A DNA stretch of 64,000 nucleotides from Gottfriedia solisilvae (GCF_002128405.1 NZ_NETJ01000003.1:766380-830379), one strand, 5' to 3'; counted from the stretch's first letter, positions 1 through 9,219 are shown. Translations and numbers: made by a program. Notes: a model not told the origin generated them from the sequence alone.

Positions 1-1044
1 TTAACAGTCGGTATGATTATGGTTTATAGTGCTAGTGCAATATGGGCATCTTATAAGTTTCATGATTCGTTCTTTTTTGCAAAGCGGCAATTGTTATTTG
101 CAGGTGTTGGAGTAATTGGTATGTTTATTGTTTCAAACATCGATTATTGGTTATTTCGGACACACGCAAAAAAAATTCTAATTGTTTGTTTTATTATGTT
201 GGTACTCGTCCTAATTCCGGGCGTTGGTTTAGTTCGTGGTGGAGCGAGAAGCTGGATTGGAATCGGAGCTTTCTCAATTCAACCATCAGAATTTATGAAA
301 CTCGGAATGATGGTTTTCCTATCAAAATATTTAGCTGAAAATCAAAAAAATATTACATCATTTAAAAAGGGTTTAATGCCAACATTAGGTCTTGTGTTCT
401 TAGCATTTGGTTTAATTATGCTTCAACCAGACTTAGGAACTGGAACGGTAATGGTTGGTACTTGTGTCATAATCATATTTGTAGCAGGTGCAAGAATATC
501 TCATTTTATGGGATTAGGATTAGTTGGAATCGCAGGTTTTGTAGCTTTAATTGCCTCAGCACCATACCGAATAAAAAGGATTACTTCCTTTTTAGATCCG
601 TGGTCTGACCCGCTAGGTACCGGATTTCAAATTATTCAATCACTATATGCAATTGGTCCAGGTGGATTATTTGGTCTAGGTTTAGGTCAAAGCAGACAAA
701 AGTTTATGTACTTACCTGAACCGCAAACAGATTTTATTTTTGCAATTTTATCAGAGGAATTAGGATTTATCGGAGGTTCATTTGTCATTTTATTATTTTC
801 TTTCTTATTATGGCGTGGAATCCGAATTGCACTAAGTTCGCCTGATTTATTTGGTACATTCCTTGCAGTAGGAATCGTTTCAATGATTGCAATACAAGTA
901 ATGATTAATATTGGTGTTGTTATAGGGTTAATGCCTGTTACTGGAATAACATTACCGTTTTTAAGCTATGGCGGTTCATCATTAACATTGATGCTTTTAG
1001 CTGTAGGTGTATTATTAAATATTAGCAGACACGCACGATCGTAA
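1..1044 (+). CDS. spoVE: SpoVE, SEDS-family peptidoglycan polymerase (5' end cut by window)
   Basis: Polytopic SEDS glycosyltransferase that polymerises lipid II for the spore cortex, in the forespore outer membrane. The reading frame is open from base 1, so the true start lies upstream; 347 residues are visible, beginning inside the first membrane helix (motif MVYSASA). Family landmarks seen are GARSWIG, QPSEFMK, QPDLGTG, PEPQTDFIFA and the C-terminal PFLSYGGSS loop. Close similarity to B. subtilis SpoVE and its place directly before murG favour SpoVE over FtsW or RodA, which share these motifs. It ends the upstream part of the division/cell wall cluster and is followed by a large hairpin. 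Confidence 0.93.
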   Translation, partial: LTVGMIMVYSASAIWASYKFHDSFFFAKRQLLFAGVGVIGMFIVSNIDYWLFRTHAKKILIVCFIMLVLVLIPGVGLVRGGARSWIGIGAFSIQPSEFMKLGMMVFLSKYLAENQKNITSFKKGLMPTLGLVFLAFGLIMLQPDLGTGTVMVGTCVIIIFVAGARISHFMGLGLVGIAGFVALIASAPYRIKRITSFLDPWSDPLGTGFQIIQSLYAIGPGGLFGLGLGQSRQKFMYLPEPQTDFIFAILSEELGFIGGSFVILLFSFLLWRGIRIALSSPDLFGTFLAVGIVSMIAIQVMINIGVVIGLMPVTGITLPFLSYGGSSLTLMLLAVGVLLNISRHARS

Positions 1045-1048
1045 AAGG

Positions 1049-1141
1049 GCCGACTCGATGGGAACAAGTACGCAGTTTTGTTTATGTCAAATTATTAGAC
1101 ATAAATCAAAAAAGTACTTAGAATTTCTAATTGAGTCGGTC
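1049..1141 (+). other. Nested hairpin between spoVE and murG, possible terminator
   Basis: Three sets of paired arms lie inside one another: GCCGACTC (1049) with GAGTCGGTC (ending 1141), AAGTAC with GTACTT, and TTTATGTC with GACATAAA around a 9-nt loop. The outer arm is followed by ATTTTATTTTTC, so it may terminate spoVE transcripts. The length of about 93 nt and the nesting are more elaborate than the other terminators in this window. Confidence 0.55.
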
Positions 1142-1166
1142 AATTTTATTTTTCTATAAAAAAGAA

Positions 1167-1195
1167 TTAGAAAGAATTACGTAAAGTGGTATAAT
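1167..1195 (+). promoter_or_regulatory. Sigma-A-type promoter for murG (extended -10)
   Basis: TGGTATAAT at 1187-1195 is a full extended -10. TTAGAA at 1167-1172 sits 17 bp upstream as a weak -35. Transcription would begin near 1202, giving murG a start independent of the spoVE hairpin. Confidence 0.6.
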
Positions 1196-1250
1196 AGCTA
1201 CTTAACAACTTATCAATTTACATATTGTATTGATATTTAGGAGGATCTTT

Positions 1251-2342
1251 ATGAAAATTTTAGTTAGTGGTGGGGGTACTGGTGGACATATTTATCCAGC
1301 ACTTGCGCTAATTAAAGAGTTGAAAAAACAAGATTCCAATGTAGAATGTTTATATGTTGGTACAGAAAATGGACTTGAAAAAGGTATCGTAACAAAGCAA
1401 AACATACCATTTAAATCAATCGTCATCTCAGGATTTAAAAGAAGTCTATCACTTGAAAATTTTAAAACAATTTATCGTTTCTTAAAAGGTGTTTCTGATA
1501 GCAAAAAAATTATTCGTGAATTTAATCCTGACGTAGTTGTTGGTACTGGTGGCTATGTATGTGGTCCTGTAGTATATGCTGCAGCAAAATTAGGTATTCC
1601 AACAGTTATTCACGAACAAAATAGTGTGCCAGGTTTAACAAATAAATTTTTAAATCGCTATGTTACAAAGGTTGCAATTTGTTTTGATGAAGTTGCTAAT
1701 CATTTTACGAAAGAAAAAGTAGTATTTACTGGTAATCCACGTGCTTCTGAAGTAATAGGAGAACCTAATCCAACAGTTTTACAGTCATTAGGTTTGGATA
1801 AAGGGAAAAGTACTGTATTAATCGTTGGTGGCTCAAGAGGTGCTAGACCAATCCATCAAGCGTTTTTAAAAAGTGTGAGTGAGCTTGGTGAAAAGAATTA
1901 TCAAATGATCTATGTAACAGGTGACGCTCACTATGATGCGGTTATTCAAGAAATCAATAAAGTAGGTAATCCATCAAATGTAGTGATCAAGCCGTTTTTA
2001 CACAATATGCCTGAGGTTTTAAGAGAAGTTGATTTAGTCGTTTCAAGAGCAGGTGCAACAACTCTAGCTGAATTGACAGCATTAGGTAAGCCGAGTATAT
2101 TGATTCCTAGCCCATATGTAACGAATAATCATCAAGAAATAAACGCTCGATCACTTGAAAAAAATGGCGCAGCTATCGTCATTTTAGAAAAAGATTTTCA
2201 AAATGAATATTTGGTAAATGAAATTGAAAAAGTATTATTAAATCCTATCAAACTTGAAGAAATGAAACGTGCAGCTTTAGAAATAGGTGTTCCAGATGCC
2301 GCAAACAAGCTAGTAAAAGTATTAGAAGAAATAAGAAAGTAG
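1251..2342 (+). CDS. murG: MurG, UDP-GlcNAc:lipid I GlcNAc transferase
   Basis: Adds GlcNAc to undecaprenyl-PP-MurNAc-pentapeptide (lipid I) to make lipid II on the inner face of the membrane. The protein is 363 aa, the normal family length, with two Rossmann-like GT-B domains. The glycine-rich loop GGGTGGH is at residues 7-13; [14 protein letters not shown] and the second-domain loop GGSRGAR are also visible. ATG 1251 is chosen over an in-frame ATG at 1230 because TAGGAGG lies just upstream of 1251 and the protein then begins MKILVSGGG like its relatives. Placed between spoVE and murB as in B. subtilis. Confidence 0.96.
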   Translation: MKILVSGGGTGGHIYPALALIKELKKQDSNVECLYVGTENGLEKGIVTKQNIPFKSIVISGFKRSLSLENFKTIYRFLKGVSDSKKIIREFNPDVVVGTGGYVCGPVVYAAAKLGIPTVIHEQNSVPGLTNKFLNRYVTKVAICFDEVANHFTKEKVVFTGNPRASEVIGEPNPTVLQSLGLDKGKSTVLIVGGSRGARPIHQAFLKSVSELGEKNYQMIYVTGDAHYDAVIQEINKVGNPSNVVIKPFLHNMPEVLREVDLVVSRAGATTLAELTALGKPSILIPSPYVTNNHQEINARSLEKNGAAIVILEKDFQNEYLVNEIEKVLLNPIKLEEMKRAALEIGVPDAANKLVKVLEEIRK

Positions 2343-2419
2343 AACCATGCACGAACAAGTTAGAAAATCTATAAATATGTATCATAGGATGCTACAAGCT
2401 AAAGGGGGAAAAGCTTAGA

Positions 2420-3328
2420 ATGTTTGAAACTAGATTAAAGGAAATCGTCAAGGACTCGAGTCTTCTAATGAATGAGCCTTTAGCAAATCATACTACAATG
2501 AAAATAGGTGGACCTGCTGATTATTTGGTCATACCTAAAAATGTCAATGAAATAAAAGAGATCATTCAACTTGCAAAAGAAAATAATATCAATGTTACCG
2601 TTATTGGGAGAGGATCGAATTTACTTGTGTCTGATAATGGTATTGAAGGTGTTGTCATTAAAATAAGTGATTGTTTAGATCATATTGAAATAGATGGGAC
2701 AAAAGTTTTAGTTGGAGCAGGTTACTCTGTCATTCGTCTTGCTACCCAGTTGAGTAGAAAAGGACTTTCGGGATTAGAGTTTGCTAGTGGCATTCCAGGA
2801 AGTGTTGGTGGAGCTGTCTATATGAACGCAGGTGCACACCAATCTGACTTTTCAAAGATTACGACTAAAGCCCATATTATATTCCAAGATGGGTCAATGG
2901 AATGGCTTACGAATGAACAACTAGAATTTTCATATCGTACGTCTGTCCTACAAAAAAAGCGTCAAGGATTTGTTTTAGAAGCTGAATTACAATTAGAAGA
3001 AGGTTCAAAAGAAGTATCTTCTGCATTAATGCAGAAAAATAAGGATTATCGCAGAGAAACGCAACCTTGGAATTTCCCATGTGCTGGAAGTATTTTCCGT
3101 AATCCCCTTCCGCAATATGCAGGGAATCTAATTGAACTAGCAAACTTAAAAGGTTACCAAATTGGTGGAGCGAAAATTTCTGAAATGCATGGAAACTTTA
3201 TTGTGAATGCAGGGAACGCAACATCAAAGGATGTTCTAGAATTAATTGATTTCATTAAGAAAACTATATTAGAAAAATTTAATGTAGAACTTGAAACTGA
3301 AGTTGAAATAGTTGGTAAAAAAATGTAA
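2420..3328 (+). CDS. murB: MurB, UDP-N-acetylenolpyruvoylglucosamine reductase
   Basis: FAD-dependent reduction of UDP-GlcNAc-enolpyruvate to UDP-MurNAc, the second committed cytoplasmic step of peptidoglycan synthesis. 302 aa, matching the Gram-positive type IIa enzymes. Visible landmarks are the FAD-binding stretch [26 protein letters not shown], and [10 protein letters not shown] carrying the serine that protonates the intermediate. The Shine-Dalgarno is AAAGGGGGA. A 77-nt gap separates it from murG without an obvious terminator, so the two are probably cotranscribed. Confidence 0.96.
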   Translation: MFETRLKEIVKDSSLLMNEPLANHTTMKIGGPADYLVIPKNVNEIKEIIQLAKENNINVTVIGRGSNLLVSDNGIEGVVIKISDCLDHIEIDGTKVLVGAGYSVIRLATQLSRKGLSGLEFASGIPGSVGGAVYMNAGAHQSDFSKITTKAHIIFQDGSMEWLTNEQLEFSYRTSVLQKKRQGFVLEAELQLEEGSKEVSSALMQKNKDYRRETQPWNFPCAGSIFRNPLPQYAGNLIELANLKGYQIGGAKISEMHGNFIVNAGNATSKDVLELIDFIKKTILEKFNVELETEVEIVGKKM

Positions 3329-3350
3329 GTTTCTTAAAAACAATTGAAAT

Positions 3351-3421
3351 TATATGCTATAATTTAAGGTAGCATATAGTGACCAAGATAGAATGGCATT
3401 TTATATGCTATTCTATTTTTT
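3351..3421 (+). promoter_or_regulatory. Possible three-arm attenuator with embedded promoter, upstream of divIB
   Basis: Arm 1 TATATGCTA (3351-3359) is perfectly complementary to arm 2 TAGCATATA (3370-3378). Arm 3 TATATGCTA (3402-3410) is identical to arm 1, so it can also pair arm 2. Arm 3 is also part of a terminator hairpin (3388-3399 with 3405-3416, one G-U) followed by T-rich 3417-3426. An extended -10, TGCTATAAT, occupies 3355-3363 inside arm 1. The terminator is clear; the switch and the promoter are inferred from sequence only. Confidence 0.5.
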
Positions 3422-3491
3422 ATTATTCTTAAATTACATCCGATGTATAAGTAAGAAGATTGAAGTGGACTTTGATAATGGAGGCATAAAC

Positions 3492-4259
3492 ATGCAAGAA
3501 AATAAGATAATTAGTTTAGAAGACCGTGTTCCGATCTTGCGTAATAAAAAACGTAAAAAAGCAAATATACGTTTACTAATGACAATTTTATTGTTTTTTT
3601 CTTTGCTTTTATGCGTATTATATTTCCAAACATCCATTGGTTCAGAAATAAATTTAGAAATTAAAGGAAATAACCTATATACAGATAAAGAAATTCAAAA
3701 ATTAGCCGATTTAAACCAAGACGATAGCTTTTTGACAATTCATTCAAAAAAGGTGATTCAAAAGCTTGAAAGTAGAAATACGATTCAATCTGCAGAGGTA
3801 CATAAAAGGTTTCCGAATAAAGTAGAAATCGTCATAAAAGAATATCAACCAATCGGACAAGCAATGTTTGATGGAAAAAAACATTTACTTCTTGAAAGTG
3901 GTATGTTATTGAAGGATAATCATTCCCTAGAAAATACAACGATTCCTGAACTAAATGGATGGAGCCAAGGTGATGAACTACAAGAATTAGCGGTTGAACT
4001 ATCGAAACTACCAAAAAGTATATTCCATTCAATTTCTGAAATAGATTATACCCCAAGTAAGGATGATCCTTTACTTGTTACTGTTTTTATGAATGAAGGT
4101 TACGAAGTGAAGACGACAATTAGAAAATTTTCAAACAAAATGTCTAATTATCCGATTATTTTAAAGTCAATTCCTAAAAATAAAAAAGGGGTTATTCATT
4201 TAGAAGTAGGAGCTTATTTCGCTCCATATGAAACGAATGTTACAAATGTTATAAAATAA
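3492..4259 (+). CDS. divIB: DivIB (FtsQ), division septum assembly protein
   Basis: Bitopic divisome protein that stabilises the DivIC/FtsL complex and septal wall synthesis. 255 aa: a basic cytoplasmic tail (RNKKRKKAN), one membrane helix at about 28-46, then an extracellular POTRA domain (ILEIKGNNLYTDKEI region) and a beta domain. ATG 3492 is chosen because GGAGG lies 8 nt upstream; an upstream in-frame ATG at 3393 falls within the terminator hairpin and has no ribosome site. Sequence conservation is low, as is usual for the family, so position between murB and ftsA supports the call. Confidence 0.9.
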   Translation: MQENKIISLEDRVPILRNKKRKKANIRLLMTILLFFSLLLCVLYFQTSIGSEINLEIKGNNLYTDKEIQKLADLNQDDSFLTIHSKKVIQKLESRNTIQSAEVHKRFPNKVEIVIKEYQPIGQAMFDGKKHLLLESGMLLKDNHSLENTTIPELNGWSQGDELQELAVELSKLPKSIFHSISEIDYTPSKDDPLLVTVFMNEGYEVKTTIRKFSNKMSNYPIILKSIPKNKKGVIHLEVGAYFAPYETNVTNVIK

Positions 4260-4384
4260 CGGTAATAACATTAGAAAACAGTACTTTTAAGCCTTTTTTA
4301 TCTGTTTATGTTAGTGTAGACTAATAGATAAATAGAAATTATTGAAAAAAATTAAAAAGATTGTGAAAAATGCAAATAAAAAAG

Positions 4385-4411
4385 AGGGAAATCCCTTGTG
4401 AATGTTGAATA
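4385..4411 (+). promoter_or_regulatory. Possible sigma-H promoter for ftsAZ
   Basis: AGGGAAAT (4385-4392) and GTTGAATA (4404-4411) separated by 11 bp resemble the sigma-H pattern AGGAnnT / GAAT. B. subtilis ftsAZ has a sigma-H promoter that raises FtsZ at sporulation onset. The -35 has one mismatch, so this is tentative. Confidence 0.4.
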
Positions 4412-4429
4412 GTTTTTCATATATGTTAT

Positions 4430-4458
4430 TTAAGAATGAATTGATGTTCGATTATAAT
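4430..4458 (+). promoter_or_regulatory. Sigma-A promoter for ftsA-ftsZ
   Basis: TTAAGA (4430-4435, 4 of 6) and a perfect TATAAT (4453-4458) are separated by 17 bp, 27 nt before the ftsA start. Confidence 0.6.
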
Positions 4459-4485
4459 AGATAGAGAGAAAAAGGAGGTGCCATC

Positions 4486-5766
4486 ATGAACAGCAATGAG
4501 ATCTATGTGAGTCTTGACGTTGGAACTTCGACAATTAAAGTTATTATTGGCGAACTAGTTAATGACACACTAAACATTATCGGCGTAGGTAATGTGAAAT
4601 CTTCTGGCTTAAAACGTGGTTCGATAGTTGATATAGATGAAACAGTTACTTCCATCAAAAAAGCTATTGATCAAGCAGAAAGAATGGTTGGCATTCACAT
4701 TGACAAAGTAATAGTAGGGGTAAGTGCAAACCAAGTTCAATTAATTAGCACAAATGGAGTAGTGGCAGTTTCTAAAGAAAATAAAGAAATTGATAATGAA
4801 GATGTTCTAAGAGTAATGGATCAGGCACAAGTTATTTCAATTCCACCTGAAAGGGAAATTATTGATGTCGTTCCTCATGAATACATTGTAGATGGCCTTT
4901 CAGAAGTAAAAGACCCTAGAGGAATGATTGGGGTTAGACTGGAAATGGAAGGTACATTAATCACTGGTTCAAGAACACTTGTACATAATATTTTACGTTG
5001 TGTTGAAAGAGCAGGGTTAGAAGTTACTGACATTTGTTTACAACCAATGGCTGCAAGTACAATTGCTTTAAAACAAGATGAGAAAAACTTAGGTGTAGCT
5101 TTAGTTGATATTGGCGGCGGTTCTACGACAATCTCTGTATTCAGAGAAGGTGTGTTAATCGCAACTTCTGTATTGCCAGTAGGTGGCGAACACATTACGA
5201 AGGACTTATCAATTGGATTAAAGACATCAACTGAAGATGCTGAAAAGATAAAAGTGAAATTTGGACATGCTTTTTATGATACTGCTTTAACTGAAGAAGT
5301 ATTAAGTGTTCCAATCATGGGAAGCGAACAGCATCACCAATATAGTCAACAAGAAATATCAGATGTAATTGAAGCAAGGTTAGAAGAGATCTTCTTAATG
5401 GTTCAAAATGAACTATCAAGAATGAGGGGAAGTAATCTACCTGGTGGATTTGTATTAACTGGTGGTACTGTATCAATGACAGGTGTTATTGATTTAGCTC
5501 AAAGAGTATTTAAAAATAATGTAAGGATTGCAACTCCTGATTATATAGGCGTTCGCGAACCTCAATACATTACTGGTGTTGGACTAATAAGATATGCTTT
5601 TTATAAATCAAAAATGCGCGGTAAAAAACTTAGCTCTAATATCGCTTTCGAATCGAATGAACGAAAACCTGTAGCTGTTACAAATTCAAATACAAAACCA
5701 AAACAGCAGGATGAAGAACGTGTCATGAGTAAAGTTAAAAGCATTTTTAAGTATTTATGGGATTAA
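4486..5766 (+). CDS. ftsA: FtsA, actin-like membrane anchor of the Z ring
   Basis: ATP-binding actin homologue that tethers FtsZ to the membrane and recruits the divisome. 426 aa, close to the usual 420-440. The phosphate-1 loop is seen in LDVGTSTIKV near the N terminus and phosphate-2 in DIGGGSTT; the C terminus (KVKSIFKYLW) is the amphipathic membrane-targeting helix. The ribosome site AAGGAGGTG is near perfect. The genes ylxW, ylxX and sbp that separate divIB from ftsA in B. subtilis are absent; only 226 bp with two candidate promoters lie between. Forms an operon with ftsZ. Confidence 0.97.
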   Translation: MNSNEIYVSLDVGTSTIKVIIGELVNDTLNIIGVGNVKSSGLKRGSIVDIDETVTSIKKAIDQAERMVGIHIDKVIVGVSANQVQLISTNGVVAVSKENKEIDNEDVLRVMDQAQVISIPPEREIIDVVPHEYIVDGLSEVKDPRGMIGVRLEMEGTLITGSRTLVHNILRCVERAGLEVTDICLQPMAASTIALKQDEKNLGVALVDIGGGSTTISVFREGVLIATSVLPVGGEHITKDLSIGLKTSTEDAEKIKVKFGHAFYDTALTEEVLSVPIMGSEQHHQYSQQEISDVIEARLEEIFLMVQNELSRMRGSNLPGGFVLTGGTVSMTGVIDLAQRVFKNNVRIATPDYIGVREPQYITGVGLIRYAFYKSKMRGKKLSSNIAFESNERKPVAVTNSNTKPKQQDEERVMSKVKSIFKYLWD

Positions 5767-5802
5767 TTTTGTGATGAATTTGAAATAGTAGGGGGATCAG
5801 TC

Positions 5803-6945
5803 ATGTTAGATTTTGATACAAACTTAGATGCGTTAGCGAAAATAAAAGTAATTGGTGTAGGTGGCGGTGGAAATAATGCCGTTAACCGTATGATAGAACA
5901 TGGCGTACAAGGTGTAGACTTTATCGCTGTGAATACAGATGCACAAGCACTTAATCTTTCTAAAGCAGATGTTAGAATGCAAATTGGTGGCAAATTAACA
6001 CGTGGTTTAGGTGCAGGTGCTAATCCAGAGGTTGGTAAAAAAGCTGCTGAAGAAAGCAGAGAACAATTACAAGAAGCTCTTAAAGGAGCTGATATGGTAT
6101 TCGTAACTGCTGGAATGGGTGGCGGTACTGGAACAGGTGCAGCACCGGTAATTGCACAAGTTGCTAAAGAACTTGGCGCATTAACTGTTGGGGTTGTAAC
6201 TCGTCCATTTACATTTGAAGGTAGAAAACGTTCAACACAAGCAGCAACTGGTATTGCTGCAATGAAGGAAAGTGTTGATACACTAATTGTTATTCCAAAC
6301 GATCGTCTATTAGAAATCGTTGACCGTAACACGCCAATGTTAGAAGCTTTCCGTGAAGCTGATAATGTATTACGACAAGGTGTTCAAGGTATTTCTGACT
6401 TAATCGCTGTACCTGGATTAATCAACCTTGACTTTGCTGACGTAAAAACAATTATGTCAAACAAAGGTTCTGCTTTAATGGGAATCGGTGTTGCTGGTGG
6501 AGAAAACCGTGCAGCTGAAGCAGCTAAAAAGGCTATTTCAAGTCCATTACTTGAAACGTCAATTAATGGTGCTCAAGGTGTGTTAATGAATATTACTGGT
6601 GGTACAAACTTAAGCTTATATGAAGTGCAAGAAGCTGCAGATATCGTTTCTACTGCATGTGATGCTGAAGTAAATATGATTTTCGGTTCTGTTATTAATG
6701 AGAACTTAAAAGACGAAATCATCGTTACAGTTATTGCTACAGGTTTTGAAGGAGTAGTTGCTCCTACGCCAGCTCAAAAGCAAATTCAAAGACCATCAAT
6801 TTCTACACCAAGTCAATCAACTCAAACGACTGTAAAACGTGAAATGGTTCGTGAAGAAGCACCTGTTGTAGAAACTACAAAGAATATTACAAGTCTAGAT
6901 GATTTAGATATTCCGGCTTTCTTACGTAATCGTAAAAAGCGCTAA
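5803..6945 (+). CDS. ftsZ: FtsZ, tubulin-like division GTPase
   Basis: Polymerises at midcell into the Z ring. 380 aa. The tubulin signature GGGTGTG is at residues 106-112, and the T7 loop ([11 protein letters not shown]) that supplies the catalytic aspartate is present. A glutamine/threonine-rich variable linker precedes the conserved C-terminal peptide ([12 protein letters not shown]), which binds FtsA and SepF, both encoded in this window. The Shine-Dalgarno is TAGGGGGAT, 36 nt after ftsA. A strong terminator follows. Confidence 0.98.
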   Translation: MLDFDTNLDALAKIKVIGVGGGGNNAVNRMIEHGVQGVDFIAVNTDAQALNLSKADVRMQIGGKLTRGLGAGANPEVGKKAAEESREQLQEALKGADMVFVTAGMGGGTGTGAAPVIAQVAKELGALTVGVVTRPFTFEGRKRSTQAATGIAAMKESVDTLIVIPNDRLLEIVDRNTPMLEAFREADNVLRQGVQGISDLIAVPGLINLDFADVKTIMSNKGSALMGIGVAGGENRAAEAAKKAISSPLLETSINGAQGVLMNITGGTNLSLYEVQEAADIVSTACDAEVNMIFGSVINENLKDEIIVTVIATGFEGVVAPTPAQKQIQRPSISTPSQSTQTTVKREMVREEAPVVETTKNITSLDDLDIPAFLRNRKKR

Positions 6946-6956
6946 TCTTTCAAGCA

Positions 6957-6998
6957 AAACCAAGAAAAGTAGTTAGTTCTTCTTTTCTTGGTTTTTTT
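6957..6998 (+). terminator. Terminator of ftsAZ
   Basis: CCAAGAAAAG (6960-6969) pairs perfectly with CTTTTCTTGG (6982-6991), extended by flanking A and T residues and followed by TTTTTTT. Confidence 0.9.
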
Positions 6999-7204
6999 AT
7001 TTTGTCCATTACTTTGAATGTGCTTGGCAAAAAAATAATAAAGAAGACTCCATATATGTATCTAATTCTACAATTTTTTTAGCTGTCAATAATCTGACTA
7101 AATCACATGCAAGATTGGTATGGTCTCTCCATGTAGAGTTTACTGATCCATTGTTGAAATTTATCAATGCTTTAGTTAATTACTACTCCATGATGTTCCC
7201 TTTT

Positions 7205-7352
7205 TAGTGGATCATGAGCTGTGCCCCCTGAAAAAATGATAGGTAGGGATGCTAAAACCACAACATCCTTCAGTAACTCATGCATGACCCACATCCTGGG
7301 GGCTTTAACCTTCCCACATCTCCGTCAGAGTCTCACACTATCCGTTGTAATC
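7205..7352 (+). repeat. Decayed copy of repeat family A
   Basis: 7241-7307 resembles 42111-42173 closely (shared GGTAGG-ATGCTAAAACCAC and TGCATGACCCACATCCTG), but the outer parts are eroded. It lies in the 480-bp stretch between the ftsZ terminator and the spoIIG promoter, which holds no convincing gene; 7000-7200 shows nothing I recognise. Confidence 0.7.
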
Positions 7353-7466
7353 AACATCTGTCTATATTTTAAATCCAAAAAGAACCAATTTTACAGAAAA
7401 GTTCCATTAGAAAAATAATAATGCTTGTGCTTGTCCGAGCTTATCAGACATTTTCACATACGAACT

Positions 7467-7532
7467 TGTCGAAAAACTCTTCATTCAGAACCCCTTTTTT
7501 TGACAGACTTCTTACGATGCTCATCCTATACT
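7467..7532 (+). promoter_or_regulatory. spoIIG promoter: Spo0A-activated, long-spacer sigma-A type
   Basis: A perfect -35 TTGACA (7500-7505) and a -10 TATACT (7527-7532) are 21 bp apart rather than 17. In B. subtilis the spoIIG promoter likewise has an over-long spacer and needs Spo0A~P. A perfect 0A box TGTCGAA is at 7467-7473, and TTTGACA over the -35 is the reverse complement of another 0A-box form, TGTCAAA. A weaker match, TGTCCGA, lies just upstream near 7432. Confidence 0.85.
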
Positions 7533-7560
7533 TACAAATAAATGAACTATATTTTAGAGG

Positions 7561-8481
7561 ATGGCGACAATATTGGTGATATATGGTGATCTTGTTTGGT
7601 TATTAAACTTGTTAATGGATTTTTTGATTATCCAATTGACAGGTTTAATCCTAAAGAGAAATGTATCTATTTTTCGTTCGTTTTTAGGCGCATTTATAGG
7701 TTCTATCGTTGTTTTATTAACGTTTACTCCATATGCATATGTTGTTAGTTCACCCTTTATGAAAATATTATTATCATTTTTCATTGTATTTTTTTCATTT
7801 GGAAAACAACGTATGATTACATTTTTACAATGTATCAGTATTTTCTATTTTTCTACTTTTTTACTAGGTGGAGCACTATTAGGATTACACTATTTATTTC
7901 AATCAAATTCTAATAACTTATCAAAGGCCTCATTTTATGGCGATCCCTTAAGTTGGTATTTTGTATTAGGTATGATCCCAATTGTCATTTTATTTGCTAG
8001 AAAGTCAATCAACCAGATTGCCTTTACAAAATGGAAATTAAATGAAATGTATGAAATGGAAATCGTATGGAGAAATACAACCATCCATACAAAAGGGCTA
8101 ATGGACAGTGGAAATTCACTACATGAGCCACTTTCAAGAAAACCAGTTATCATTTTAGATTGTTCTACAAAAGATTTTGGACTTCCTGGAGAATTAGTTA
8201 AGTTAGTACGTGATTCAGAAAGTACATTACAAGGCAAAGACTCACTAGATGTCTTAAGTTTTTTCCAAGCATCGTTCGTACCTTATAAAAGCATTGGTCA
8301 AAGCAATCAATTACTCGTTGCTATTAAGCCGACAGTCGTTCGCTTAAAAATCAATGGAAAATGGTACTCTACGAAATCGGTCTTATTAGGATTAAGTCAT
8401 GTCACTTTGTCTTCTGACAACTTATATGAATGTATCCTTCATCCAAAAATGATGCAGGGAACGATTAACGAAATCGCATAG
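7561..8481 (+). CDS. spoIIGA: SpoIIGA, membrane aspartic protease that activates pro-sigma-E
   Basis: Cleaves pro-sigma-E in the mother cell after a forespore signal (SpoIIR). About 306 aa: five hydrophobic segments in the N-terminal half, then a cytoplasmic retroviral-type aspartic protease domain with the catalytic DSGN motif at about residue 182. The start is uncertain: ATG 7561 has no spaced ribosome site because GAGG directly abuts it, while TTG 7573 or GTG 7576 fits the family N terminus (VIYGDLVWLLN) and uses GAGG at a long spacing. Next to sigE, 10 nt downstream, with the Spo0A-type promoter upstream. Confidence 0.93.
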   Translation: MATILVIYGDLVWLLNLLMDFLIIQLTGLILKRNVSIFRSFLGAFIGSIVVLLTFTPYAYVVSSPFMKILLSFFIVFFSFGKQRMITFLQCISIFYFSTFLLGGALLGLHYLFQSNSNNLSKASFYGDPLSWYFVLGMIPIVILFARKSINQIAFTKWKLNEMYEMEIVWRNTTIHTKGLMDSGNSLHEPLSRKPVIILDCSTKDFGLPGELVKLVRDSESTLQGKDSLDVLSFFQASFVPYKSIGQSNQLLVAIKPTVVRLKINGKWYSTKSVLLGLSHVTLSSDNLYECILHPKMMQGTINEIA

Positions 8482-8491
8482 GAGGTAGAAA

Positions 8492-9211
8492 ATGTATCGT
8501 TTTATCTTAAAATTAAAATTAGGATTTTATAAGCTCTTAGTGAAACTTGGTTTGAAAGCCGATGAAGTTTTTTACATAGGGGGTAGTGAAGCACTTCCGC
8601 CACCTTTAACAAGAGAAGAAGAAGAAAAGCTATTACAGAAGCTCCCAAATGGTGACCTTGGTGCACGCTCTTTATTAATTGAACGAAATTTACGACTTGT
8701 CGTCTATATAGCTAGAAAATTTGAAAATACGGGTATTAATATTGAAGATTTAATCAGCATTGGTACAATCGGTTTAATTAAAGCAGTTAATACATTCAAT
8801 CCCGAAAAGAAAATTAAACTAGCAACATATGCTTCTAGATGTATTGAAAATGAAATCTTAATGCATTTACGACGAAATAATAAAAATCGTTCTGAAGTGT
8901 CATTCGATGAACCACTTAATATTGATTGGGATGGAAATGAATTATTGCTTTCGGATGTATTAGGAACTGAAGATGATATTATCACTAAAGATTTAGAAGC
9001 AAATGTAGATAAATCATTATTAACGAAAGCATTAGATCAATTAAATGATCGTGAAAAGCAAATTATGGAGCTTAGATTTGGTCTTGATGGAACAGAGGAA
9101 AAAACACAAAAAGACGTTGCAGATATGCTTGGAATTTCGCAATCGTATATTTCTCGCTTAGAAAAAAGAATCATAAAAAGACTTCGAAAAGAGTTTAATA
9201 AAATGGTTTAA
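8492..9211 (+). CDS. sigE: Pro-sigma-E, early mother-cell sigma factor
   Basis: RNA polymerase sigma factor of the mother cell, made as an inactive precursor. 239 aa, the same length as B. subtilis. The N-terminal prosequence is amphipathic and basic and ends before [11 protein letters not shown], the usual cleavage site for SpoIIGA. Region 2 ([16 protein letters not shown]) and the region 4 helix-turn-helix ([18 protein letters not shown]) are intact. The ribosome site AGGAGGT is strong. Cotranscribed with spoIIGA. Confidence 0.98.
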   Translation: MYRFILKLKLGFYKLLVKLGLKADEVFYIGGSEALPPPLTREEEEKLLQKLPNGDLGARSLLIERNLRLVVYIARKFENTGINIEDLISIGTIGLIKAVNTFNPEKKIKLATYASRCIENEILMHLRRNNKNRSEVSFDEPLNIDWDGNELLLSDVLGTEDDIITKDLEANVDKSLLTKALDQLNDREKQIMELRFGLDGTEEKTQKDVADMLGISQSYISRLEKRIIKRLRKEFNKMV

Positions 9212-9219
9212 TAGACATA

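Noticed and set aside
1..1044. FtsW instead of SpoVE
   Set aside because: Sequence is closest to SpoVE as I recall it and the gene directly precedes murG; FtsW is normally elsewhere in Bacillus.
5763..6332. Long minus-strand frame within ftsZ
   Set aside because: Low-complexity Pro/Ala/Ser shadow of ftsZ codons with no ribosome site.
7221..7418. 65-codon frame between ftsZ and spoIIGA
   Set aside because: It is derived from the decayed family A repeat and has no ribosome site.
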